Numbered from the stretch's first letter, positions 49,598-57,815 are shown. The stretch: DNA of 64,000 nucleotides from Betaproteobacteria bacterium (GCA_016716535.1 JADJWD010000004.1:310001-374000); one strand, 5' to 3'. The notes: generated by a model from the sequence alone, not told the origin. Translations and numbers: made by a program.

Positions 49598-51304
49598 ATG
49601 AAGCCGAGCCCGCTGCCCAGCCTGCTGACCTTGATGCACGGGTCGAACACCGGCAACTCGTCGTGGCTTGGCGGCAGCGAGGACGGGCCGACCGGCCAGG
49701 CGTTCATGCGCGCGTTGAGCGCGGCAAGGCAGGCGGCCGCACCGGCATCGGTCGCACGCACGGCGGCGCCCTTCCTGGCACCGGCCGCAGCGCCCGCCAC
49801 TGCGCCTGCCGCCGCGCCGGCGCCGTCACCCTCATCGTCACCGACTTCGACACCACCGGCCGCGCGCGAAACGGCGCGCGAGACGGCCAGGGAGCCGGCA
49901 CGCGAGGCCGCGCGCGAACCCGGACCGGGCGAGCGCGCGCAAGCGGCCGCACGCACGCGCCGCACCGAAGAGCGCGCAGCCAGCGAGCGCGCGAACGACG
50001 GCGACAAGGCCGGCGCCGAACGCGCTGGCCGGACTGAAGATGGCGCGGATCGCGCTGACGGCCATCAAGGCGCGCACACCCGCGCCGAGGACACCACCGA
50101 CGCCCGCCGCGCGCGCGACGCCCGCGCGGCCCGCCGCGCCGATGCCGCGCGCAGCAGCGCGGCCGGCCGCCGCGGTGGCGCCGATGCCGCCGACGCCGCG
50201 GCAGCCAGCGAAGACGCCACCGAAGCCGGCGCCACCGGCCGCGCCGCCGGCGCCCGATCGCGGACACGCGGCGCCGCCGCGACGCCCAATGACGCCGAAG
50301 TGGCGAACGCAGCCGCCGGTTTGCCTGGCGCGCCCGCGTCGGCCACGGCGGCGGCAACCACGCCCTCCCACGCAGCGGCTGCCGACGCGGCAGCCAAGCC
50401 CACGGCCGACGCCGCCAGCGAGGCGACACCGGGCCGCGTCGGCACCGCCGGCACGCAAGCGGCGCAAGCAGGCACCGACGGCATCGACACCTCACCCGCA
50501 CGCGATCGTGCCGGCCCTCACGCCACGTCCGCGCGCAGCGCGGCCGGCGATGCAGGCGCCGCCGGCGCCATCGACACCGCCGCGCTCGGCCTGCGTGCCG
50601 CCGGCGGCACCGCGAAGCGCGAGACGGCCGCGGCCGCCGCGGCGTTCGCGGCCGGGCACGCCGCATCGGCCACCGGCGCCGATCGCGGCACCGGCACTTT
50701 TGCCGCCGCGTTGGAGGCCGCGGGAGCGGCCGGCGCGGGCGGCGCGGGCAGCGCAAGCAGCGCCAGTGGCCTCACCGGCATCACCGGCATGGTCGCCGCC
50801 TCTGGAACCACCGCCGCCGGCAGCACCACGCCAACCGCGCCGCTGCGCGAAGCCGGCATCGCCGCCCCACCGGGCAGCGAAGCCTTCGCGCGCGAGATCG
50901 GCGCGCAGGTGAGCCTCTTCGCGCGCGACGGCGTGCAGCACGCGCGCCTGCACCTGAACCCGCAGGAACTGGGGCCCGTCTTCGTGCAGATCCAGCTCGA
51001 CGGCCAGGCCGCGCACGTGCAGTTCACCGCTGACCTGCCGCCGACGCGCGAAGCGCTCGAGCAGGCGCTGCCAACGCTCGCCGGGCAACTGAGCGAAGCC
51101 GGCCTGACGCTGGCCGGCGGCGGCGTCTTCGAGCGAACGCCGCAGGGCAACGGCGAGCGCTCCGCCGGTGACGCAGCCGGCGGCCGCGCCGGTGGCGGCG
51201 CCGGCGCCGCGGCGGGCCACGACGCGGCCGGCACGGCGGCGCAGGCGGGCGCCGCCGCCGGCGCCTGGTCGCGGCCGCGCGGCCTGGTCGACCTCGTCGC
51301 CTGA
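49598..51304 (+). CDS. fliK: Flagellar hook-length control protein FliK
   Basis: Protein of 568 aa. The C-terminal 110 residues are the conserved switch domain: RLHLNPQELGPVFVQIQLDG and VQFTADLPPTREALEQALPT. The first 400 residues are almost entirely Ala, Arg, Thr, Gly, Asp and Glu, a disordered molecular ruler; between about residues 95 and 200 it is extremely Arg/Glu/Asp/Ala rich. Its length should set hook length. Preceded by AAGGAG at about ten bases. Confidence 0.9.
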   Translation: MKPSPLPSLLTLMHGSNTGNSSWLGGSEDGPTGQAFMRALSAARQAAAPASVARTAAPFLAPAAAPATAPAAAPAPSPSSSPTSTPPAARETARETAREPAREAAREPGPGERAQAAARTRRTEERAASERANDGDKAGAERAGRTEDGADRADGHQGAHTRAEDTTDARRARDARAARRADAARSSAAGRRGGADAADAAAASEDATEAGATGRAAGARSRTRGAAATPNDAEVANAAAGLPGAPASATAAATTPSHAAAADAAAKPTADAASEATPGRVGTAGTQAAQAGTDGIDTSPARDRAGPHATSARSAAGDAGAAGAIDTAALGLRAAGGTAKRETAAAAAAFAAGHAASATGADRGTGTFAAALEAAGAAGAGGAGSASSASGLTGITGMVAASGTTAAGSTTPTAPLREAGIAAPPGSEAFAREIGAQVSLFARDGVQHARLHLNPQELGPVFVQIQLDGQAAHVQFTADLPPTREALEQALPTLAGQLSEAGLTLAGGGVFERTPQGNGERSAGDAAGGRAGGGAGAAAGHDAAGTAAQAGAAAGAWSRPRGLVDLVA

Positions 51305-51467
51305 TCGCGCCGCAGCGCCCCGGCGTCAAGCCCGCTTTCGCCGCCCTTATCCGCGCATCGGCAGCGCGGGTCGCTCTCAATAATTTCCTCGAACGCGTCG
51401 ACAGGCGCGCGCCCGTGTGGGGTGCGTGCCGTTGTCCTGACCGTCCGATGTCGCCCGAGAGCCCCGC
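51305..51467. promoter_or_regulatory. Gap between fliK and fliL with AT-rich core
   Basis: The 160-base gap holds the only AT-rich stretch nearby (CAATAATTTCC at about 51378), the likely promoter region of the fliLMNOPQR operon. I cannot fit a defined sigma-28 or sigma-54 box. Confidence 0.3.
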
Positions 51468-52085
51468 ATGTCCAACGCTGCCGCCGCGAATGCCACCGAG
51501 GCCGCCCCGCCGGCCAAGAGCAAGAAGACGCTGATCATCATCATCGCCGCCGTCGTCGTGCTGGCGCTGGTGGGCGTCGGCGCGATGCTGCTGCTGAAGA
51601 AGAAGCCCGCCGAGGGCGAGGAAGGCGAAGAAGCCGAGGCGCCGCCGGCCAAGGCGGCCAAGGCCGACCCGAAGGCGGTGCCGACCTTCGCGCCGCTGGA
51701 CAACTTCGTCGTCAACCTCGCCGACCGCGACGCCGAGCGTTATGCGCAGATCGGCGTCACGCTCGAGATCACCGACGCGAAGGCCGGCGACCAGATCAAG
51801 GCCTTCATGCCGGCCATCCGCCATGCCGTGCTGATGATCCTGGCCGACAAGACCGCGGCGCAGCTGATCGACCGCGCCGGCAAGGAGCAACTGGCGCGCC
51901 AGATCCAGCGCGAGACCTCGCGCGTGCTCGGCGCCGACGTCGAAGACCTAGAAGGCGACGCGGCGGCCGAGGCCGCCGAAGACCCGAAGAAGGACGCCAA
52001 GAAAAGCACGAAGAAGAAAAAGAAGAAGGCCGCCGCCGAACTGCCGGTGCGCGCCGTGCACTTCTCGAGCTTCATCGTGCAGTGA
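51468..52085 (+). CDS. fliL: Flagellar basal body-associated protein FliL with poly-Lys insert
   Basis: Protein of 205 aa. A single anchor (TLIIIIAAVVVLALVGVGAM) is followed by an acidic linker and the periplasmic stator-supporting domain with PTFAPLDNFVVNLADRDAER and AFMPAIRHAVLMILADKTA. The usual C-terminus VRAVHFSSFIVQ is present, but ahead of it sits an insert of about 35 residues, first acidic and then KKSTKKKKKK. FliL normally lacks this. The insert is coded by an A-rich run (about 51985-52030). Confidence 0.92.
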   Translation: MSNAAAANATEAAPPAKSKKTLIIIIAAVVVLALVGVGAMLLLKKKPAEGEEGEEAEAPPAKAAKADPKAVPTFAPLDNFVVNLADRDAERYAQIGVTLEITDAKAGDQIKAFMPAIRHAVLMILADKTAAQLIDRAGKEQLARQIQRETSRVLGADVEDLEGDAAAEAAEDPKKDAKKSTKKKKKKAAAELPVRAVHFSSFIVQ

Positions 52086-52122
52086 ACCGGGCGCGCGCCG
52101 CACCACCGCCCATCGCCGCAGC

Positions 52123-53130
52123 ATGAACCAGCAGATCCTCAGCCAGGACGAAGTCGACGCCCTGCTGCAGGGCATCACCGGCGAGAGCCAGAAGCTCGAG
52201 CAGGAGGATCAGCCGACCACCGGCATCCGCGACTACGACCTCGCCAGCCAGGAGCGCATCGTCCGCGGCCGCATGCCGACGATGGAGATCATCAACGAGC
52301 GCTTCGCCCGCAACATCCGCATCGGCCTGTTCAACCTGATCCGCAGGAGCCCCGAGGTGGCCATCGGCGGCATCAAGGTGCAGAAGTTCAGTGCCTTCCT
52401 GCGCGAGATCGTCGTCCCGACCAACTTCAACATCGTCTCGATCAAGCCGCTGCGCGGCCACGGCCTGATCGTCTGCGACCCGAGCCTCGTCTTTGCGGTG
52501 ATCGACTCGCTGTTCGGCGGCGTCGGCAAGTTCCACACGCGCATCGAGGGGCGCGACTTCAGCCCCACCGAGCAACGCATCATCCACCGCCTGGTCGAGA
52601 CGATCGTCAACGAGTACAAGAAGGCGTGGACCGGCATCTACCCGGTGGAGCTGGACTACCAGCGCTCGGAGATGCAGCCGCAGTTCGCGAACATCGCGAC
52701 GCCCAGCGAGATCGTCATCTCCACGGCGTTCACGCTCGAGGTCGGCGAGGTCACCGGCTCGATCCACTTCTGCATGCCCTACAGCACGCTGGAGCCGATC
52801 CGCGACGTGCTGTATTCGGCGATGCAGGGCGACTCGGCCGAGCCCGACAAGCGCTGGATCCGCATGCTCGAGCACCAGATCCAGAGCGCCGAGGTCGAAC
52901 TCGTCGCCGAGCTGGCGCGTGCGCCGGCCACCGTCGAGCAGTTGTTGTCATTCAAGCCGGGCGACTTCATCGAGCTGGACCTCGAACCCGTCATCCAGGC
53001 CACCGTCGACGGCGTGCCGGTGCTCGAGTGCCACTACGGCACCTCGAACAACCGCTATGCGCTGAAGGTGCAACGCATGATCACCCATTCCAAACTGAGC
53101 TGGCTCGCGGAGTCGCAACATGGCAGCTGA
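52123..53130 (+). CDS. fliM: Flagellar motor switch protein FliM
   Basis: C-ring protein of 335 aa. N-terminal CheY-P binding peptide ILSQDEVDALLQGI is intact; middle domain has GGIKVQKFSAFLREIVVPTN and FGGVGKFHTRIEGRDFSPTE; the C-terminal SpoA domain ends with NRYALKVQRMI. Overlaps fliN by 11 bases. Confidence 0.96.
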   Translation: MNQQILSQDEVDALLQGITGESQKLEQEDQPTTGIRDYDLASQERIVRGRMPTMEIINERFARNIRIGLFNLIRRSPEVAIGGIKVQKFSAFLREIVVPTNFNIVSIKPLRGHGLIVCDPSLVFAVIDSLFGGVGKFHTRIEGRDFSPTEQRIIHRLVETIVNEYKKAWTGIYPVELDYQRSEMQPQFANIATPSEIVISTAFTLEVGEVTGSIHFCMPYSTLEPIRDVLYSAMQGDSAEPDKRWIRMLEHQIQSAEVELVAELARAPATVEQLLSFKPGDFIELDLEPVIQATVDGVPVLECHYGTSNNRYALKVQRMITHSKLSWLAESQHGS

Positions 53131-53587
53131 TCCCGCCGTCGCCGCAGGCGCAGGCATGAGCGAAGAAGACAAGATGGCCGCCGAATGGGCGGCGGCGCTC
53201 GCCGAGAGCAAGCCCGGCAGCGACGTGGCGAGCGAAGTCGCCGCGCCGGTGGAGAGCGTCGCGCCGGCGAGCTTCACCAACTTCGGCCCGAGCGCCGGCC
53301 TCGGCGCGCCCGGTGTGCCGGGCAACGACCTGAACATGATCCTCGACATCCCGGTGCAACTCACCGTGGAGCTGGGGCGCACGCGCGTGCCGATCAAGCA
53401 CATCCTGCAGCTCGCGCAGGGCTCGGTCGTCGAGCTCGAGACGCTGGCCGGCGAGCCGATGGACGTGCTCGTCAACGGCTTCCTGATCGCGCAGGGCGAA
53501 GTGGTCGTCGTCAACGAGAAGTTCGGCATCCGCCTGACCGACATCGTGACGCCGAGCGAACGCATGCGACGGCTGTCGCGCACCTGA
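53120..53587 (+). CDS. fliN: Flagellar motor switch protein FliN
   Basis: Protein of 155 aa. The C-terminal 85 residues are the SpoA/FliN domain: LDIPVQLTVELGRTRVPIKH, GSVVELETLAGEPMDVLVNG and FGIRLTDIV. The N-terminal 70 residues form a variable Ala-rich lead (DKMAAEWAAALAESKPGSDV). Start ATG at 53120 within the end of fliM. Confidence 0.95.
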   Translation: MAADPAVAAGAGMSEEDKMAAEWAAALAESKPGSDVASEVAAPVESVAPASFTNFGPSAGLGAPGVPGNDLNMILDIPVQLTVELGRTRVPIKHILQLAQGSVVELETLAGEPMDVLVNGFLIAQGEVVVVNEKFGIRLTDIVTPSERMRRLSRT

Positions 53588-53618
53588 AGCGGCGGCGCGC
53601 TTCTTTTCTCTTTCGGAC

Positions 53619-54017
53619 ATGACCGGACTGAACTGGACCGCGGCGCTGTGGTTCGCGGCCATCGTGGCCTCGATCCCCGTGCTGCTGTGGCTCTTCAAGC
53701 GCTCGCAGATGCTGGGCGCCAATGCGTCCTCGGGCACGGCGCGCGCCGTGGCCGTGCTGCCGCTGTCGGCTTCACAGAAGGTGGTGACGGTGGAAGTGGG
53801 CCGCGGCGACGAACGCCTGTGGCTCGTGCTCGGCGTGACGCCGCAGGCCATCACGACGCTGCACACGATGAGCGCGCTGCCGCCGCTGCCGCCCACGGTG
53901 CCCGGCGCGATGGACGACCCGGTGCCGCCGCACGGGCCGGCCTCGGCGACGTTTGCGCAACTGCTCGGGCGGCTGCGCGGCGGCGGCCACAGCGATGCGG
54001 GGCGCCATGACCGCTGA
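53619..54017 (+). CDS. fliO: Flagellar biosynthesis protein FliO
   Basis: Protein of 132 aa with one N-terminal helix (ALWFAAIVASIPVLLWLFKR) and a cytoplasmic domain containing RAVAVLPLSASQKVVTVEVG and RLWLVLGVTPQAITTLHTM, the usual FliO pattern. It helps assemble FliP into the export gate. Overlaps fliP by 11 bases. Confidence 0.88.
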   Translation: MTGLNWTAALWFAAIVASIPVLLWLFKRSQMLGANASSGTARAVAVLPLSASQKVVTVEVGRGDERLWLVLGVTPQAITTLHTMSALPPLPPTVPGAMDDPVPPHGPASATFAQLLGRLRGGGHSDAGRHDR

Positions 54018-54807
54018 GCTGCTTTCTCGCGCGGCCGGCCCTGGGCTGCGCCGCGCTGCGGCGATCGGGTTGTTGCTCGCCGCGGCCGTGATGCCGGCGC
54101 TCGCGCAGCAAGCCGGTGGCAGCCCCGGCGCGGCCGGCAGCCTGCCGCTCGTCATCGGCCAGGGCCCCGGCGGCACGACGTATTCGGTGCCGGTGCAGAC
54201 GCTGCTCTTCTTCACCGCGCTGTCGTTCATCCCGGCGGTGCTGCTGCTGATGACGGCCTTCACGCGCATCGTCATCGTGCTGTCGCTGGTGCGCCAGGCG
54301 CTCGGCACGCAGGCGGCGCCGCCGAACCAGGTGATCCTGGGGCTGAGCTTGTTCCTCACCTTCTTCGTGATGGGCCCGGCGATCGACAAGATCCACCAGC
54401 AGGCCTGGGTGCCCTACGCCGCCGGCACGATGCCGGCCGAACAGGCGCTGCAAGAAGGCGTGAAGCCGCTGCGCGAGTTCATGCTGAAGCAGACGCGGCA
54501 AAGCGACGTCGCGCTCTTCGCGCGGCTGGCGAAGCTGCCGCCCGAAGTGAAGGGCGAAGACGTGCCGCTGACGGTGCTGGTGCCCGCGTTCGTCACGAGC
54601 GAGCTGAAAAGCGCGTTCCAGATCGGTTTCATGATCTTCATCCCTTTCCTCATCATCGACATGATCGTCGCCAGCGTGCTGATGAGCCTGGGCATGATGA
54701 TGTTGAGCCCCGTGCTCGTGGCGCTGCCGTTCAAGCTGATGCTGTTCGTGCTGGCCGACGGGTGGAACCTCTTGCTCGGCTCGCTGGCGGCGTCGTTTGC
54801 GACGTAG
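54007..54807 (+). CDS. fliP: Flagellar export gate protein FliP
   Basis: Protein of 266 aa with a cleavable signal (ends in MPALAQQ), four helices and the family signatures ALSFIPAVLLLMTAFTRIVI, LSLVRQALGTQAAPPNQVIL and FQIGFMIFIPFLIIDMIVAS. It forms the core of the type III export pore with FliQ and FliR. The ATG at 54007 is inside fliO. Confidence 0.95.
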   Translation: MTAELLSRAAGPGLRRAAAIGLLLAAAVMPALAQQAGGSPGAAGSLPLVIGQGPGGTTYSVPVQTLLFFTALSFIPAVLLLMTAFTRIVIVLSLVRQALGTQAAPPNQVILGLSLFLTFFVMGPAIDKIHQQAWVPYAAGTMPAEQALQEGVKPLREFMLKQTRQSDVALFARLAKLPPEVKGEDVPLTVLVPAFVTSELKSAFQIGFMIFIPFLIIDMIVASVLMSLGMMMLSPVLVALPFKLMLFVLADGWNLLLGSLAASFAT

Positions 54808-54884
54808 GTGCGGCGTCTGTTCTTCGCCGCGCGCGCCCTCGCCTTCTCTTCGCCTCCTCGCCTTACTTCTACTTCGCTCCCCGC

Positions 54885-55154
54885 ATGGACGCCCAACAAG
54901 TCCTCACCGCCGGCCAGCAGGGCCTGACGATGCTGCTGCTCGTCTCGGCGCCGGTGCTCGGCATCGTGCTCGTCGTCGGCCTCGTCGTCAGCATCTTCCA
55001 GGCGGCGACGCAGATCAACGAGGCGACGCTGTCGTTCGTGCCGAAGATCGTCGCCGCCGTCGCCGTGCTCGCCTTCGCGGGCCCGTGGATGCTGACGACA
55101 CTGGTCGAGTACATCCAGCGCACGCTGATGGCGCTGCCTTCGGCGGTCGGGTGA
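54885..55154 (+). CDS. fliQ: Flagellar export gate protein FliQ
   Basis: Protein of 89 aa with two helices: LLLVSAPVLGIVLVVGLVVS and IVAAVAVLAFAGPWMLTTLV, with IFQAATQINEATLSFVPKI between them, the classic FliQ signature. ATG at 54885 gives the standard N-terminus. Confidence 0.95.
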   Translation: MDAQQVLTAGQQGLTMLLLVSAPVLGIVLVVGLVVSIFQAATQINEATLSFVPKIVAAVAVLAFAGPWMLTTLVEYIQRTLMALPSAVG

Positions 55155-55186
55155 GAGGCTGAGCGGCGCGCCGCGCCACGATCGCC

Positions 55187-55951
55187 GTGATCACCTTCAG
55201 CGAAGCGCAGCTGCTCGCCTGGCTGCAGCCGCTCTTGTGGCCGTTCCTGCGCGCGCTGGCGCTGTTCGGCGCGCTGCCGGTGTTCAGCCAGCGCTCGGTG
55301 CCGGCGCGCGTGCGCGTGGCGCTCGCTGCCTTCATCGCCATTGCCGCGCAGGCCACGCTGCCGGCGCCGCCACCGGTGGCGCTCGATTCGCTGCCACAGG
55401 TGCTGCCGCTGGTGGCGCAGCAGATGATCATCGGCCTGGCGCTCGGCTTCTCGGTGCGCCTCGTCTTCGCCGCCGTCGAGTTCGCCGGCGAGTTGATCGG
55501 CCTGCAGATGGGCCTGAACTTCGCCGGCTTCTTCGACCCCATCAGCGCCGGCACCGCAACGCCCAGCTCGCGCTTCTTCGGCACGACGATCGCGTGGCTC
55601 TTCATCGTCATCAACGGCCACCTCATCGTCATCGCGGCGCTCGCGCAGAGCTTCCAGGCCTTCCCCGTCGGCCCCGAGCCCTTCGCCTTCCTGCGCCAGG
55701 TGCAGCCGCACCGCTGGGGCGCCGAGATCTTCACGACGGGCCTGTGGATCGCACTGCCGCTGATCACGATGTTGCTCTTCGTCAACCTCGTGCTCGGCGC
55801 CGTCTCCCGCGTCGCGCCACAGATCAACATCTTCGCGATCGGCTTTCCCGTGACGCTCGGCGTCGGCCTGATCGGCCTCTTGCTGACGCTGCCCGCGCTG
55901 CAGCAGCCGTTCACGATGGCGTTGGAGAGCATGTTGGGGGCGTTCAGGTAG
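55187..55951 (+). CDS. fliR: Flagellar export gate protein FliR
   Basis: Protein of 254 aa with six helices. Seen: LRALALFGALPVFSQRSVPA, VAQQMIIGLALGFSVRLVFA, GLQMGLNFAGFFDPISAGTA and FAIGFPVTLGVGLIGLLLTL. Starts with GTG at 55187. It closes the fliLMNOPQR operon; flhB is not adjacent. Confidence 0.94.
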   Translation: MITFSEAQLLAWLQPLLWPFLRALALFGALPVFSQRSVPARVRVALAAFIAIAAQATLPAPPPVALDSLPQVLPLVAQQMIIGLALGFSVRLVFAAVEFAGELIGLQMGLNFAGFFDPISAGTATPSSRFFGTTIAWLFIVINGHLIVIAALAQSFQAFPVGPEPFAFLRQVQPHRWGAEIFTTGLWIALPLITMLLFVNLVLGAVSRVAPQINIFAIGFPVTLGVGLIGLLLTLPALQQPFTMALESMLGAFR

Positions 55952-56010
55952 GGGCACGACGCGCTGACCGCCGCTGTGTGCAGTCTTCTACACACCTCGC
56001 GGAGGCACCG

Positions 56011-56100
56011 ATGGCCACGAATCTCTCCCTCGATCCTGAACTGCTCGAACGTGCGTTCGAAGTGAGCGGCGAACGCACCAAGAAGGCTGCGCTACGCTTC
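56011..56100 (+). pseudogene. Truncated vapB antitoxin remnant
   Basis: Behind GCGGAGG the frame reads ATNLSLDPELLERAFEVSGE and then RTKKAAL, the standard N-terminus of VapB-type antitoxins. The similarity ends after 28 residues, right where the next gene begins, and no vapC follows. The DNA-binding part is kept, the toxin-binding part lost. Confidence 0.7.
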
Positions 56101-56105
56101 GCCGC

Positions 56106-56798
56106 ATGCCCACCGCGCCGCGTCCTGCCTCCAAGCATCGGCCCAACCTCCCACCATTGCGCAGCGCCCTGCTCGCCGGCGCCACCGGGCTCGTCGGCCG
56201 CGAACTCGCGAATTTGTGGCCCGGGCCGCAGCCATTGCACCTGCTCGTGCGCCGCGAACTGCCTACGCGCGACGCCGCACAGCGCGCGCACGTCGTCGAC
56301 TTCGCGGCGTTGCCGCCGCTCCCGCGCGCCGAGTGGGCGTTCTGCTGCCTGGGCACGACGATCGAGGTCGCCGGCTCGCAGGCGGCCTTTCGCGCCGTCG
56401 ACCACGACGCCGTGCTCGCCTTCGCGCGCGCCGCGGTCGCCGCCGGCGTCACCCACTTCGCGGTCGTCTCGGCACTCGGCGCCGATGCCCGCTCGCGCAA
56501 CTTCTACAGCCGCACGAAAGGCGAGATGGAAGCAGCGCTGCCGGGCATCGGTTTTCGCACCATCGTCGTCGCGCGGCCCTCACTGCTGGCAGGCGACCGC
56601 GCGAGCCTCGGGCAGCCGGCGCGCATGGGCGAAGCGTTGGCGCTGGCCGTGACGCGGCCGCTGGCGCGGTGGATCCCCAAGGCCTGGCGGCCGATCGAGG
56701 CGGCCACGGTGGCGCGCGCGCTCGTGCGCATGCTCGCTGGTGCGGCGCCCGGCGTCACGGTGCTCGATTCGGCGGCGTTGCAGGAGTTGGGCGCATGA
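56106..56798 (+). CDS. NAD(P)-binding oxidoreductase, TIP30/HTATIP2-like SDR, 230 aa
   Basis: Atypical short-chain dehydrogenase fold: LLAGATGLVGRELANLW is the dinucleotide-binding loop, AFCCLGTTIEVAGSQAAFRA follows, and the active-site type motif is FYSRTKGEMEAAL (YxxxK). Then IVVARPSLLAGDR and a C-terminal half typical of the epimerase-like proteins annotated as nucleoside-diphosphate-sugar epimerases. Substrate unknown. The gene is placed directly on the vapB remnant, suggesting the two were joined by a deletion. Confidence 0.85.
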   Translation: MPTAPRPASKHRPNLPPLRSALLAGATGLVGRELANLWPGPQPLHLLVRRELPTRDAAQRAHVVDFAALPPLPRAEWAFCCLGTTIEVAGSQAAFRAVDHDAVLAFARAAVAAGVTHFAVVSALGADARSRNFYSRTKGEMEAALPGIGFRTIVVARPSLLAGDRASLGQPARMGEALALAVTRPLARWIPKAWRPIEAATVARALVRMLAGAAPGVTVLDSAALQELGA

Positions 56799-56951
56799 CC
56801 GCTGTCCCGCGCCAAGGCGGGCGTACATGCGTACAAAGAAGTCGCCGTTGCGATCCTTGATCTTCGCGACACAGGTATTCCAGGCGCTCGGGCCAGCGCC
56901 TTCACCGCCTCGAATGCCGGTTGGATGCCTCCATTCGTCGTCGGAGTCAGC

Positions 56952-56976
56952 GTATTGCATTGCTACAATGCAATAC
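56952..56976. promoter_or_regulatory. Perfect 11-bp palindromic operator of a toxin-antitoxin locus
   Basis: GTATTGCATTG (56952-56962), spacer CTA, CAATGCAATAC (56966-56976). It is AT-rich in a very GC-rich setting and includes a TACAAT -10 box at 56964-56969. It ends directly at the ATG of the toxin remnant (56977), so the transcript would be leaderless or nearly so. It is probably bound by the HTH antitoxin encoded just downstream. Confidence 0.75.
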
Positions 56977-57115
56977 ATGAAGGCAACGCCGATCGCACGT
57001 TCGAAGGAAGTGCGCGAGGACGGAGACGAGCTACCACTTTGTGTCCGTCGAGAAGCTCCCGGGCGACTTCGAACGCGACATCGAGACTTGGAGTCGTCAT
57101 GAAAGCCGTCATTGA
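56977..57115 (+). pseudogene. Toxin remnant of TumE/DUF6516 type with internal deletion
   Basis: From ATG at 56977: MKATPIARSKEVREDGDE, the family's usual first residues. Then the frame changes, and SYHFVSVEKLPGDFERDIET runs to TGA at 57115, matching the usual C-terminus (YHF, EKL, DF). About 50-60 central codons are missing and the ends are out of frame. Family assignment is from memory of motifs. Toxin activity should be lost. It overlaps the antitoxin start by 17 bases. Confidence 0.55.
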
Positions 57116-57452
57116 AGTCGCCAAGCGAGGATCAGCCGTCCGCACTGCCAGGGCGCAGGTCGCGGCCGCGCGGAAGGGAAAGGCGCCGGACTTTCATCTC
57201 AGCTTCGAGACAGCGCGGTCGCTGTTCTCGGAACTCACGCCGGCGCGCGTCGATCTGCTCGACACGCTGCGCAAGGTCGGCCCCTGCAGCGTCTACGCGC
57301 TGGCCAAGGCGGCCGAGCGGAACTACTCGAACGTCCACACCGACGTCGGTCGCCTCGAAGAGCTCGGGCTCATCGAACGAACAGAAGGGGACGCCATCTT
57401 CGTCCCGTACGAGTCGGTCGAAATCCTTGTGCCACTTGCGCGGATCGCATGA
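57099..57452 (+). CDS. HTH antitoxin/DNA-binding protein (HVO_A0114-like), 117 aa
   Basis: Winged-helix protein: FSELTPARVDLLDTLRKVGP, CSVYALAKAAERNYSNVHTD with VGRLEELGLIERTEG, and a final IFVPYESVEILVPLARIA. This pattern is that of the HVO_A0114-type DNA-binding partners of TumE-like toxins. It looks complete, although its toxin is broken. It likely binds the palindrome at 56952-56976. Translationally coupled to the following gene (ATGA). Confidence 0.8.
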   Translation: MKAVIEVAKRGSAVRTARAQVAAARKGKAPDFHLSFETARSLFSELTPARVDLLDTLRKVGPCSVYALAKAAERNYSNVHTDVGRLEELGLIERTEGDAIFVPYESVEILVPLARIA

Positions 57453-57787
57453 AGACTGCTCTTCCCCCCGGCGAGACCCTCATCCGCGAAGGCGGCGCGA
57501 GTCTTCAGCGCGGCGCCGAGGTCGTTGGCGGCAGGTTGTTCCTGACGAACCAGCGCCTGTTGTTCGAGCCGCATGCGATCAACTTCCAACGCGACGCGGT
57601 CGAGACGCCGCTGTCGGACATCGAGGCGCTGGTGCCGCTGTGGACGAAGCTCTTCGGCCTGCTGCCGATCGTGCCCAACGTGGTCGGGCTGAAGACGTTC
57701 TCGGGCGCCGATCTCGAGTTCTTGGTGTTCAGCCGCAAGGCCTGGCTCGAGGCCATTGCCGGGCAGATGGAGCAACACGTTGCCTGA
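57449..57787 (+). CDS. GRAM/PH-like domain protein, 112 aa
   Basis: Small protein with EGGASLQRGAEVVGGRLFLT and NQRLLFEPHAINFQ, the usual start of bacterial GRAM/PH-like domains, then strands ending in LEFLVFSRKAWLEAI. Such domains bind lipids or proteins; function unknown. Its start overlaps the antitoxin stop, unusual for a TA locus. The stop codon lies in a 12-bp tandem repeat. Confidence 0.65.
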   Translation: MKTALPPGETLIREGGASLQRGAEVVGGRLFLTNQRLLFEPHAINFQRDAVETPLSDIEALVPLWTKLFGLLPIVPNVVGLKTFSGADLEFLVFSRKAWLEAIAGQMEQHVA

Positions 57788-57815
57788 CCCTTTGCCTGAC
57801 CATTTGCCTGACCCA
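57780..57815. repeat. Three 12-bp tandem repeats over a stop codon
   Basis: TTGCCTGACC recurs at 57780, 57792 and 57804, each followed by two variable bases. Because the period is a multiple of three, each unit carries an in-frame TGA, so the GRAM-like gene has three successive stops. Confidence 0.9.

Noticed and set aside
56580..56978. Minus-strand frame with a motif like KDRNGDFFVRMYARLG
   Set aside because: It resembles fragments I have seen in repeated intergenic DNA, but I cannot name a family and it runs antisense into the SDR gene, so no feature is called.
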